DNA of 9,272 bases from Planctomycetaceae bacterium (GCA_947463775.1 CANHVD010000196.1:1-9272), one strand, 5' to 3'; shown: positions 1-7,113, numbered from the stretch's first letter. The notes: generated by a model not told the origin, from the sequence alone. Numbers and translations: made by a program.

Positions 1-2
1 AG

Positions 3-3000
3 TTGCCGGCTTACGTTACCGTGAATCCCGGTGGCAGTTCCACAATGTCAACAACTGTTGTTGCCGGACGCGAGTATGTGATCGAGATTCTGTCTGATGA
101 ATTCGCGAGCGTAGGCTTCACCGCAAATGGCAAGCCGTTCAATTACGGAACGACACGTAGTTACCGACTGTCTATTGATGCACCAGTCGCCCCTCCAGGC
201 GGTGCCAGCAGCTCGAGCACAAGTGGAGCTGGTTCAGGTGCATTTTCAGGCGGGTCCGTGAGTGGCCCCGTACCATCGGTCGAATCCGGCGGAGCTGGGG
301 CTGGAGCTTCTGGTGCCAGCATTCCTGGTGCACGACCAACAGCCGCGTTTGTGGCTGTGTCTCCCGATCCACGTTCCACGTCAGCGGGCGGCGTCACTCT
401 GAACTTCACTGAAGACGTAAACGGCGTTGATATCGCCGACTTCAGCCTGACCAGAAACGGCGTCAGTGTGCCATTGACCGCTGGCATGATGACTCGAATC
501 AGTGCCAGCAGGTACCTCCTTAACCTGTCCACCAATACAGCGACGGCCGGGACCTATGTGCTGACACTGCGAGCCTCAGGCTCCGGCATTCTCGACTCGG
601 AAAATCTGGCACTGCTGACCAATGCAACGGAAACCTGGGTGACCAGTACAGCTGTGAACACCGTTGCTGATACTCCGGACACAAATCTTGGAGACCGGTT
701 GAGCCGTGACATTAACGGCCGCGTCTCTCTCCGTGCCAGTGTTATGGAAAGCAATCAGGTTCCACACCTTGATGAAATCCAGTTGGGTGCGGGACAATAT
801 GTGCTGACCCAGCTCGGCCGCTTTGAAGATGATGCACTGACAGGGGACCTTGACATCAAGGGCTCGACGACCATCCGCGGGGTGAGCGCTGCAGCAACGA
901 TCATCATGGGTGCCGACATCGACCGAATTTTCCATGTTTTCCCGCGGGCCACACTGACCCTCGAAAACCTGACCATTCGTGGAGGTGAAGCATTCGATGG
1001 AGGAGCCATCTTCAATGAGGGCACAGTCATCCTGCGGAATGTCAACGTGATTGACAATGAGGCATTCAATCAGGGTGGAGCAATCTTCAACGCTCCAAAC
1101 TCGGTCCTGAATGTGTTCGGCTCCTCCCTCGACACCAATATCGCTGGTTCACGAGGTGGTGCCGTCAACAATCTGGGTCGGACGACTTACCTCAATACGA
1201 CCATTGCAAGGAACACCGCGAACTCACGCGGTGGTGGAATATTCAACGAAGGCTCAGCAACAGCCAGCCTGATCAACGTGACGGTCGCCGGCAATACTGC
1301 GGCCTCTCGCGGAGCAGGTCTGGCCAGTGAAGCCTCAAGAACCAGCACTCTGGGCAACTCAATCATTGAGGCCAACGTCACCGTCGCCCGAGTCCCTGCG
1401 ACTGGGGCAACGATCAATCGCGATTTGATGGGTGTTGTGATCTCACTGGGGAACAACTTTATCCAGGTCCTCGACAGTCGGTCCACAACGGCCTCATCGG
1501 CAGGGTTGTTGACTTCAGACAGATTTGGCCGTGATGCGACTCCATTCGTCACATTGACCAGTGCTCTGGCTCGTGGTGCAAGTAACGGTGTAGGGTTCCG
1601 GGCGCTGATCCCTGGCCGAGCTGCGGTTGACGGCGGAAGCAATTCGGTTTACCCAAGCACGAACCTTCTGTCCCAGAAGGATGCCATCGGCAACCCTCGC
1701 CTCATCGAAGGTAACTCTGATGGTATCATTACCATCGATGCGGGTGCAGTTGAGCATCTCGTGAATACTCCGGTTGCCATTTTCACGGCCACGCCAAATC
1801 CAGCAGCATTCGGTGATCGAGTCTCCTTTGATGGTCGTGGTTCGACACATCCAAACCCCGCGGTTGGCACCATCGTGCTGTGGGAATGGGATTACGACTT
1901 CAATGCGACTAACGGCTTTGTACCGCGGCTGACGGGTTCAACCGCCAGCAGGATCTACCCGTCGTCACCGAAGACAAACTACACAGTAATGCTCCGCGTG
2001 ACGGACAACTTTGGCAACTTCGGCTTCTTCTCCCGTGAGATCGTAATCGGCAAACCGACGACACCTGTCATCGATCGACCGGCTGCTGCTCGTCCAGGTG
2101 TGAAGCCCGTCACAACGGACCTGACACCGACTTTCCGTTGGACTGCAGACCCTGCGACCTATGACCTTGAACTCTTCAGGATTACAGGCACAAGCAGAGT
2201 TCCGGTGTTCCCGCTCGTGTCTTTGACAACGAAGACCTACACCCCAACGACTCCGCTGGCAATGGGCGAGTATGAGCTGATTGTGACGTCCCGTAACAAC
2301 AGCTTTAGTTCACCAAGTGCTCCTTACCGGTTCCTCGTGGGCGGAATGTCCGGACTTGCTCCGACAGGAGATACTTTTGACCTGACACCAAAGTTCCGTT
2401 GGAATAGTGTCGCTGGCTCCTCACGGTACGAACTTCAGGTTCGACGTGTTCTGCCGACGGTCGTGCAGGGAGTCGTCAGTGAAGCATTCATCTCCGACAC
2501 TACCTTTGAGCCAACAACTTCACTCGGCCTTGGAAAATTCGAGTGGCAGGTGCGAGCATACGACATCGACGGTGTGGCTGGTGCGTGGAGCAGCGTACAG
2601 ACTCTCACAATTGAACAAATTGCGATGACCACCCCGGGACCGGTTACTGTGGACACGACACCGACGTTCACGTGGACCAACATGGACTCTGGCGATGGAA
2701 CAACCAGATACGAATTCTGGCTGAACAGGATCGGTGGCCAGGCAAAACAAATTGTTGAGCCTTCACTTTCGACGACAAGTTACACTCCGACGACTCCGAT
2801 TCCAAATGGCACCTACGATGCGTGGGTTCGTCCGTTGTCTCCGGATGGAGAAGGCGGGCTGTGGAGCTTTACTCGCCGCTTTGTCATGGATTATCGCGTT
2901 GGACCGGTCACTTATGCCCCTGCCGGTGTTTCGACAGATACCACGCCAACGTTTCGCTGGCAGGCCGCCGATGGTGCCTCGGGCTACAACCTGTGGGTTG

Positions 3001-4163
3001 ATAACCTCAGCACCAACGTTCAGAAGACGATCTTCGTCAGAGTTCCGCAGCAGGCGAATTCTGCGCAGATCAGCTACACACCAACAGTCGCACTGACTGC
3101 CGGTAATTATCGCTGGTGGGTTCAGACTGTGGCCCCTTCAGGTCTCACGACCAGCTACAGTGCTGGTACTGACTTTAATGTGCCGGTTCCATCGATCCTT
3201 TCTCCTCGAGGTTCAATTGCCACAAATCTGCCACTGTTCAGATGGAGTGGCGTAACCGGCTATGTGTCCTATGAAGTATGGGTTGATAATGTAACGAGTG
3301 GAGCCAAGGAGGTCCTGAGAGTCAAGGGGATCACCACAACTTCTTATCAGACAACATTGCCTCTTGAGAATGGTGACTTCAAAGTCTGGGTTCGTGGCTA
3401 CGATAAAGACGGCAACATTTCTCAGTGGAGTGGACCTGCGGACTTTACTGTGACGGTTGGTGTCGGGAATGCTCCGATCCTCACAAACTCTTTCGGCAAC
3501 TTCAATGGCACACGAACATTCAACTGGTCTGGTGGTACCGGAGCATTCAGCTACGAGATCATCGTCAAGCGAATTTCAGATCCTGATCAGCCCGTCGTGT
3601 TGAACCAGACGGGAATTACCGGAACAACATTTACGTCCCCTGCATCATTCTCTGCCGGAACCTACCGCTGGTGGATTCGCGGACTGGACGTCAATGGCAA
3701 CGGGCTTCCATGGAGCCAGCCGCAGCTGTTCTTCGTACAGACGATCGAAACAGCCCCGACGGATGTCACCGAGATTGCATTGGCGGCGACGACTCCAGTT
3801 GTGTTTGATGCCAGTGCAGGCTTCTGGTCCGATGACATTGTTCGCAGCATTACGGCCACTCCGGCAGGAACCGTAGTGCAGATCGATCCGATGTCATTGA
3901 CGCCGGAACCGATGACTGAGCAGTCAGTTGTCGTGGAGGACATTGCTGGCATCGATGATGTCATGGGAGAATGGGCCAGCCTGAACATGGATGAAGCCAC
4001 AGCTCAGGTTTTCCCAGTTTCATTACCAGCCGTCAAAACTCCGGTCGTGTCGGTAGAGAACTCAAAGTCTGAAAGTGAAAACCGAGCACTGGACCTGCTG
4101 ATGGCAGGGATGGCTCTTGGAGCGGTTGTTTCCAAAGCCCGAAAGTCGAAAGACCAGCAGTAA
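3..4163 (+). CDS. Giant modular surface/secreted protein (Ig-like, CSLREA-like beta-helix, PKD, six FnIII-like repeats), 5' partial
   Basis: At least 1386 residues are present. The frame is open to the left edge, so the true start and any signal peptide lie upstream; the TTG at base 3 is almost certainly not the start. Domains by residue in this fragment: 1-60, end of a beta-rich domain; 61-108, Gly/Ser/Pro linker; about 111-213, bacterial Ig-like domain; about 230-300, CSLREA-like segment (VSLRASVMESN, then DEIQLGAGQYVL and GDLDI); about 317-460, parallel beta-helix coils with GGAIFN-type motifs; about 470-585, a tail like the choice-of-anchor Q type, ending IDAGAVEH; about 590-684, PKD domain with WEWDYDF; 686-1249, six FnIII-like repeats; 1250-1386, Asp/Glu-rich linker, short hydrophobic segment (LLMAGMALGAVV, 1365-1376) and basic end (SKARKSK). 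Such architecture is typical of exported adhesin or matrix proteins of Planctomycetes. No enzyme motif is visible and the ligand is unknown. A strong terminator follows the stop, so the gene ends its transcription unit. Domain names are by motif recognition, not a profile search. Confidence 0.88.
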   Translation: MPAYVTVNPGGSSTMSTTVVAGREYVIEILSDEFASVGFTANGKPFNYGTTRSYRLSIDAPVAPPGGASSSSTSGAGSGAFSGGSVSGPVPSVESGGAGAGASGASIPGARPTAAFVAVSPDPRSTSAGGVTLNFTEDVNGVDIADFSLTRNGVSVPLTAGMMTRISASRYLLNLSTNTATAGTYVLTLRASGSGILDSENLALLTNATETWVTSTAVNTVADTPDTNLGDRLSRDINGRVSLRASVMESNQVPHLDEIQLGAGQYVLTQLGRFEDDALTGDLDIKGSTTIRGVSAAATIIMGADIDRIFHVFPRATLTLENLTIRGGEAFDGGAIFNEGTVILRNVNVIDNEAFNQGGAIFNAPNSVLNVFGSSLDTNIAGSRGGAVNNLGRTTYLNTTIARNTANSRGGGIFNEGSATASLINVTVAGNTAASRGAGLASEASRTSTLGNSIIEANVTVARVPATGATINRDLMGVVISLGNNFIQVLDSRSTTASSAGLLTSDRFGRDATPFVTLTSALARGASNGVGFRALIPGRAAVDGGSNSVYPSTNLLSQKDAIGNPRLIEGNSDGIITIDAGAVEHLVNTPVAIFTATPNPAAFGDRVSFDGRGSTHPNPAVGTIVLWEWDYDFNATNGFVPRLTGSTASRIYPSSPKTNYTVMLRVTDNFGNFGFFSREIVIGKPTTPVIDRPAAARPGVKPVTTDLTPTFRWTADPATYDLELFRITGTSRVPVFPLVSLTTKTYTPTTPLAMGEYELIVTSRNNSFSSPSAPYRFLVGGMSGLAPTGDTFDLTPKFRWNSVAGSSRYELQVRRVLPTVVQGVVSEAFISDTTFEPTTSLGLGKFEWQVRAYDIDGVAGAWSSVQTLTIEQIAMTTPGPVTVDTTPTFTWTNMDSGDGTTRYEFWLNRIGGQAKQIVEPSLSTTSYTPTTPIPNGTYDAWVRPLSPDGEGGLWSFTRRFVMDYRVGPVTYAPAGVSTDTTPTFRWQAADGASGYNLWVDNLSTNVQKTIFVRVPQQANSAQISYTPTVALTAGNYRWWVQTVAPSGLTTSYSAGTDFNVPVPSILSPRGSIATNLPLFRWSGVTGYVSYEVWVDNVTSGAKEVLRVKGITTTSYQTTLPLENGDFKVWVRGYDKDGNISQWSGPADFTVTVGVGNAPILTNSFGNFNGTRTFNWSGGTGAFSYEIIVKRISDPDQPVVLNQTGITGTTFTSPASFSAGTYRWWIRGLDVNGNGLPWSQPQLFFVQTIETAPTDVTEIALAATTPVVFDASAGFWSDDIVRSITATPAGTVVQIDPMSLTPEPMTEQSVVVEDIAGIDDVMGEWASLNMDEATAQVFPVSLPAVKTPVVSVENSKSESENRALDLLMAGMALGAVVSKARKSKDQQ
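999..1325 (+). repeat. Beta-helix coil repeats within the giant surface protein
   Basis: Five coils share a GG(A/G)(I/V)xN-type turn at residues 333, 358, 385, 410 and 437 of the fragment: GGAIFN, GGAIFN, GGAVNN, GGGIFN and the degenerate GAGLAS. The spacing is 25, 27, 25 and 27 residues. Each turn is followed by a hydrophobic strand (TVILRNV, SVLNVFG, TTYLNTT, ASLINVT) and an N-rich turn (VIDNEA, IARNTA, VAGNTA). This matches the polymorphic-membrane-protein/CSLREA type of right-handed beta-helix known from adhesins. The repetition is clear in the protein but diverged in the DNA. Confidence 0.75.
2058..3749 (+). repeat. Six tandem fibronectin-III-like repeats within the giant surface protein
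   Basis: Six units of about 90-96 residues cover residues 686-1249. Each has an early TP-x-FRW strand (Trp at 713, 800, 891, 986, 1081 and 1175), a central Tyr-x-(L/V/F)-type strand, then a YTPTTPL-x-x-G-x-Y-like strand and a late (W)WVR...D-x-x-G-x-x-x-x-W-S-like segment. Trp-to-Trp spacing is 87, 91, 95, 95 and 94. The copies are diverged in DNA, pointing to old duplication. The last copy is the least canonical (NGTRTFNW). They probably form a stalk that projects the beta-helix from the cell; that role is inferred. Confidence 0.75.
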
Positions 4164-4183
4164 TCGGGGTTGTTTCAAACGCG

Positions 4184-4232
4184 AATGAAAAACAGGACGA
4201 CCGGCTGAATTTTCAGCCGGTCGTTTTTCATT
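4184..4232 (+). terminator. Strong intrinsic terminator after the giant surface protein gene, probably bidirectional
   Basis: A perfect 12-bp stem, ACGACCGGCTGA (4197-4208) with TCAGCCGGTCGT (4213-4224), closes a 4-base loop and runs into TTTTT at 4224-4228. Outside it, AATGAAAAA (4184-4192) is complementary to TTTTTCATT (4224-4232), so the minus strand also has a T-tract after the stem. It begins 21 bases after the stop codon at 4161-4163. Confidence 0.9.
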
Positions 4233-4260
4233 GGGCTCGAGCGGGGAAGGCACTGCCGTC

Positions 4261-4287
4261 AAAAAACAGCGTGTTTTTATGCTGTTT
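4261..4287 (-). terminator. Hairpin with a U-tract only on the minus strand (candidate minus-strand terminator)
   Basis: AAACAGCGT (4264-4272) pairs with ATGCTGTTT (4279-4287) over 9 bp with one G-T wobble and a 6-base loop, GTTTTT. On the plus strand no T-tract follows. Read on the minus strand, the stem ends in TTTTTT (complement of 4261-4266), the form of an intrinsic terminator. No convincing minus-strand gene lies to its right, so what it would terminate is unknown. Confidence 0.5.
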
Positions 4288-4413
4288 GGCAAGGACGGAA
4301 CAGATTTCGCGACTCGCTCCGGCTTGAAAGATGGTGGCTACGGTCAATTCAGAAGGAATCATTAAGCCGTTTCAGGTGTTGCAGAACGATGCAGCCTCGG
4401 CTCCTCGCTGCGT

Positions 4414-4548
4414 TTTGCGACAGTCTTTGGTTGCGTACCGAGGGGTCTCGGTGTATGGTCCCAAGCAGGCAAATATGGTCAGAAACGTGGTTTTCGCAAA
4501 GTTTTGAAGTGTTCAGGAAATTTTTGCGGATGTGCCACAGTATTTGCG
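4414..4548. promoter_or_regulatory. Cluster of TTTGCG hexamers (possible regulator binding sites)
   Basis: TTTGCG occurs on the plus strand at 4414-4419, 4523-4528 and 4543-4548 and on the minus strand at 4495-4500 (CGCAAA on the plus strand). A related GTTGCG lies at 4430-4435. Four exact copies of a hexamer in 135 bases is far more than random sequence would give. They sit 195 or more bases upstream of the DUF1559 start codon. The binding-site role is inferred; no known regulator motif is claimed. Confidence 0.25.
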
Positions 4549-4730
4549 TTACAGATATCGACAGGTGGTATCTGCTGCGTTTTGAATCACATCAATGCCC
4601 CGCAGATCGGTGTTAAGGGTCGGAAGATTCACCTGACGGACAGGACGGTCCCCAGATTGTTGCCTTGCCCGACTGCTGTTGTGTTCGTTATTTTGAATTC
4701 ACTCCGTGCCTTTCTAAGTCTCGCTTTTCG

Positions 4731-4734
4731 GGAG
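4731..4734 (+). promoter_or_regulatory. Ribosome binding site of the DUF1559 gene
   Basis: GGAG lies 8 bases before the ATG at 4743. This selects that ATG over an in-frame ATG at 4665, which would place 26 unrelated residues ahead of the prepilin leader. Confidence 0.8.
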
Positions 4735-4742
4735 TCAAGCTC

Positions 4743-5888
4743 ATGCAAACGCGTCGTTCCCTCATCCTGTCGAAGACATCTCGACGCGGATTCACCCTGA
4801 TCGAGTTGCTGGTGGTTATTTCGATCATCGCAACGCTGATGGCTCTGATTCTTCCTGCCATTCAGCAGGCCCGTGAAGCTGGCCGAAGAACTCAGTGCCA
4901 GAACAACCTCAAGAACGTTGCTCTTGCGGCGATCAGCTTTGCAGAAACCCGCCGAGGACTGCTTCCGCCGTACGGAACTTTTGCTGCAGCGAATACCGCG
5001 AAGACAGATGTGTTCGCGTCACACAGTTGGGTCGTGGATTTGCTTCCTCAACTCGACCAGCAGGCGATCTATGAAAACTGGAACTTCTCGGCGCCGTTCT
5101 CTGCGAACGCGATGCGTGATAAATCTATCCCAGTTCTTTCATGTCCTAACGATGATACGGCTGTTGGGATCGACGGCGGCTTGTCCTATGTGGCCAACTG
5201 TGGTGTCGGCGACGGATACATTGACGTATTGGCAACTCCGGCTCCTGGTTCGCCGAACGACTTCGGTCACGGCTGGTCCTTCGAGCCACTCGCTTGGAGT
5301 GGCGCATCAACGACAGCACCTCAAATTGCTGCGAATGCCGAATTGACGAGGGAATTGGGAGTATTTGGACCAAAGGTAGATTGCTTGAGCCTCACATCTG
5401 GTGTCGCAGGCGTACCGACCCCAACAGATTCAACAAACCCTTCAAGTGCAAACATCGGTCGCATCTACGATGGTGCCGCGAATGTAATTCTGTTCACAGA
5501 AAATGTGAATGCAGGTAAGAATGCCATTACTGGAGGAAAGTCCTTTGCGGACCCGTCTCTTCGAAGCTGTGGGTTCTTCTACGGAGCTGATGCGGGCACC
5601 CAGTTAACTTACGGAAACCTTACCTCGATCACCTTTACTCCTCAGGGCGGAATCACCGGAAATCGTTTCATCAATCAGGAAAAGAACGGCATCGACGGTG
5701 CCGCCCCGACTCCAAACAGCCGCCATATGGGAATTGTTGTTGCGGCGTTTTGCGACGGCACAGTAAAGACGATTACCGAAAACATCGATCGCGGAGTCTA
5801 CGTGCGACTAATCACTTCCGGCGCTGCTCGCCCAAGAGGGGCTGCTGGAATTAGTGCTGAAGCTCCACTGGGTGGAAACGAATTCTGA
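4743..5888 (+). CDS. DUF1559 domain protein with type IV prepilin-like N-terminus
   Basis: The protein has 381 residues. Residues 14-25 read RRGFTLIELLVV, the prepilin peptidase site: cleavage is expected between G16 and F17, and E21 is the conserved fifth residue of the mature form. The hydrophobic helix (about 17-37) leads into LPAIQQAREAGRR and C-x-NNLKN, the start of the DUF1559 domain (PF07596). The C-terminal family motif appears as SRHMG then AAFCDGTVKTI around H328-D338, a variant of the more usual H-x-GG. It is expected to be exported, trimmed and methylated like a pseudopilin and held in the cytoplasmic membrane or an envelope fibre. DUF1559 function is not established, and planctomycete genomes carry many copies. 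The start is fixed by GGAG at 4731-4734 and by the leader. Noncoding DNA lies on the left and a terminator on the right, so the gene is likely transcribed alone. Family assignment is firm; the role is open. Confidence 0.95.
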   Translation: MQTRRSLILSKTSRRGFTLIELLVVISIIATLMALILPAIQQAREAGRRTQCQNNLKNVALAAISFAETRRGLLPPYGTFAAANTAKTDVFASHSWVVDLLPQLDQQAIYENWNFSAPFSANAMRDKSIPVLSCPNDDTAVGIDGGLSYVANCGVGDGYIDVLATPAPGSPNDFGHGWSFEPLAWSGASTTAPQIAANAELTRELGVFGPKVDCLSLTSGVAGVPTPTDSTNPSSANIGRIYDGAANVILFTENVNAGKNAITGGKSFADPSLRSCGFFYGADAGTQLTYGNLTSITFTPQGGITGNRFINQEKNGIDGAAPTPNSRHMGIVVAAFCDGTVKTITENIDRGVYVRLITSGAARPRGAAGISAEAPLGGNEF

Positions 5889-5918
5889 TCCTAAGAAGAC
5901 GTCTCCTGAAACTCTCCC

Positions 5919-5956
5919 AAACCGTCTGGCTTCTTCTGAGGCCAGGCGGTTTTTTC
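5919..5956 (+). terminator. Strong intrinsic terminator after the DUF1559 gene
   Basis: AAACCGTCTGGC (5919-5930) pairs with GCCAGGCGGTTT (5941-5952) over 12 bp with a single wobble. The loop is 10 bases, and TTTTTT spans 5950-5955. It begins 30 bases after the stop codon and separates the DUF1559 gene from the bat operon. Confidence 0.92.
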
Positions 5957-5996
5957 GTTTCGACATTTCCGACGCCTAACATCGACCGCTCACATT

Positions 5997-6025
5997 TTGA
6001 AAACCGCGGGCTCTGATGTTATGCT
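5997..6025 (+). promoter_or_regulatory. Sigma-70-type promoter of the bat operon, apparently giving a leaderless mRNA
   Basis: TTGAAA (5997-6002, five of six matches to TTGACA) and TATGCT (6020-6025, four of six to TATAAT) are separated by exactly 17 bases. TG at 6017-6018 gives an extended -10 (TGTTATGCT). Six bases later is the ATG at 6032, where transcription would be expected to begin. No Shine-Dalgarno sequence precedes that ATG, which fits a leaderless start. This is read from the sequence only; the start site is not measured. Confidence 0.65.
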
Positions 6026-6031
6026 CCAAGC

Positions 6032-7108
6032 ATGGATTCCTTTCGTTTTTATTCCTTAGTCTGCCTGCTCCTGCTGCCGATGGTCGTCGTGCTAGTCGGC
6101 CTGTCCCTGCGAACTCGCAACAAGTCGACAGTTCTCTTCTCCAGCATCGCGACGTTTAAATCTCTGCCAGTGACATGGATGCAGCGAATCCGCCGAACCT
6201 TGCCTTGGTTTTACGGTGCGGGATTGGCCCTTCTTACGATCGCTCTGGCCAGACCTCAGGCCGGTAAGTCTGAATCCCGAATGTCCGGCGACGGCATTGC
6301 TATCGAGATTGTCCTGGATGTCTCCGGTTCCATGGAGGCACTCGACTTTGAACTGGATGGCCAGAACGTCAATCGGCTCGAAGCCGTGAAGCATGTCATC
6401 ACCGATTTTGTGATCGGTTCCGATGACGGCAAACTGACAGGGCGAAAAGACGACCTCATTGGTGTCGTTGCCTTTGGCGGTTTCGCTGACAGCAAGTGCC
6501 CACTAACTCTCGACCACGGCGCGCTGGTTGACATCATTGACAGTCTGCAGATCCCCAAACCTCTTCGCGACAGACAGGGAAGAATCCTGAATGCAGAATC
6601 CATGCAGGAAGAACTGGCGACCGCGATCGGCGACGGCCTGGCCCTCGCGGCCGATCGCCTGCGTGATACCAACTCAAAAAGCAAAGTCATGGTGCTGCTG
6701 ACAGACGGCGACAACAATGCCGGTGCCATCGAGCCGCGTGAAGCCGCCGCCATCGCGAAAGAACTGGGCATCAAAGTTTACACGATCGGGATCGGTCGTA
6801 ATGACGTCGTGCCTGTCCCGCAGGAAGATGAGTTCGGCAGAACCGTACTTGTGCCAGCTCGCTTTCGAATCGATGAGGAACTCCTGCGTGAGATCGCTCA
6901 AACGACCGGCGGTACATATTTCCATGCGTCGGATTCTGCAGGACTGGCCGAGGTCTACAGTGCAATCGATCGACTTGAAAAGAGTCGCGTTGAAGAATCA
7001 AAATACTCCGAGTATACAGAACTGTTTCGCTGGTTTGCGGGCTCCGGACTGGCCCTGATCGTTGCTGTCAATATTCTTCTCGAAACACGTTTTCGATCGC
7101 TGCCGTGA
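6032..7108 (+). CDS. batA: BatA-like membrane-anchored VWA domain protein
   Basis: The protein has 358 residues, normal for BatA. Hydrophobic segments lie at about 8-26, 58-73 (PWFYGAGLALLTIALARP region) and 335-350; the VWA domain between the last two faces the periplasm in this family. The MIDAS metal site is complete: D96-V-S98-G-S100, T197 (in TAIGDGL) and D225 (TDGDNN). The strand with KCPLTLD (155-161) and the end GGTYFHASDSAGLAEVY are typical of BatA. C156 to T197 spans 41 residues, 15 more than the matching span in the BatB-like neighbour, because of an insertion around KPLRDRQGRILNAE. Bat VWA proteins act with a MoxR ATPase and BatD in envelope stress tolerance or maturation of envelope proteins; the substrate is unknown. 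The start at 6032 is set by the usual BatA N-terminus, with no Shine-Dalgarno sequence and a promoter ending 6 bases earlier. It is first in an operon with the next gene, 5 bases downstream. Confidence 0.92.
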   Translation: MDSFRFYSLVCLLLLPMVVVLVGLSLRTRNKSTVLFSSIATFKSLPVTWMQRIRRTLPWFYGAGLALLTIALARPQAGKSESRMSGDGIAIEIVLDVSGSMEALDFELDGQNVNRLEAVKHVITDFVIGSDDGKLTGRKDDLIGVVAFGGFADSKCPLTLDHGALVDIIDSLQIPKPLRDRQGRILNAESMQEELATAIGDGLALAADRLRDTNSKSKVMVLLTDGDNNAGAIEPREAAAIAKELGIKVYTIGIGRNDVVPVPQEDEFGRTVLVPARFRIDEELLREIAQTTGGTYFHASDSAGLAEVYSAIDRLEKSRVEESKYSEYTELFRWFAGSGLALIVAVNILLETRFRSLP

Positions 7109-7113
7109 CTCTC

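Larger units (their letters stand above)
4164..4742. other. 579-base noncoding region between the surface protein gene and the DUF1559 gene
   Basis: Beyond the two hairpins near its left end I find no supported gene here. Small open frames at 4389-4616 and 4504-4800 lack a ribosome binding site and resemble no protein family I know. Two weaker hairpins are present: ATGCAGC/GCTGCGT (4389-4395 with 4407-4413) running into TTTT, and ACCGAG/CTCGGT (4437-4442 with 4447-4452). The region is long for a simple 5' leader. It may hold the promoter of the DUF1559 gene, regulatory sites or a small RNA. I could not pick out a convincing -35/-10 pair. Confidence 0.6.

Noticed and set aside
3..5. TTG at base 3 as the start codon of the first gene
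   Set aside because: The frame is open to the window edge, the first residues look like the middle of a beta domain, and there is no signal peptide. It is a 5'-truncated gene.
1187..1642. Minus-strand open frame of 151 codons inside the giant surface protein gene
   Set aside because: Opposite strand to a convincing multidomain protein and with no protein-family pattern; a shadow frame.
4062..4292. Minus-strand open frame of 76 codons spanning the terminators
   Set aside because: It overlaps both terminator hairpins and the end of the surface protein gene; no start signal.
4407..4584. Eleven-base direct repeat GCTGCGTTTTG at 4407-4417 and 4574-4584
   Set aside because: A single short pair 167 bases apart could arise by chance; no associated mobile element or integration gene.
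4389..4616. Small plus-strand open frame of 75 codons in the noncoding region
   Set aside because: No ribosome binding site, no recognisable protein pattern, and unusually rich in Cys, Trp and Arg as expected for random translation.
4666..4700. Candidate promoter TTGCCC with a 17-base spacer and TTATTT upstream of the DUF1559 gene
   Set aside because: Both hexamers match poorly; not enough to call.
4504..4800. Open frame of 98 codons overlapping the start of the DUF1559 gene
   Set aside because: It runs in another frame over the prepilin leader, which is clearly coding; no ribosome site.
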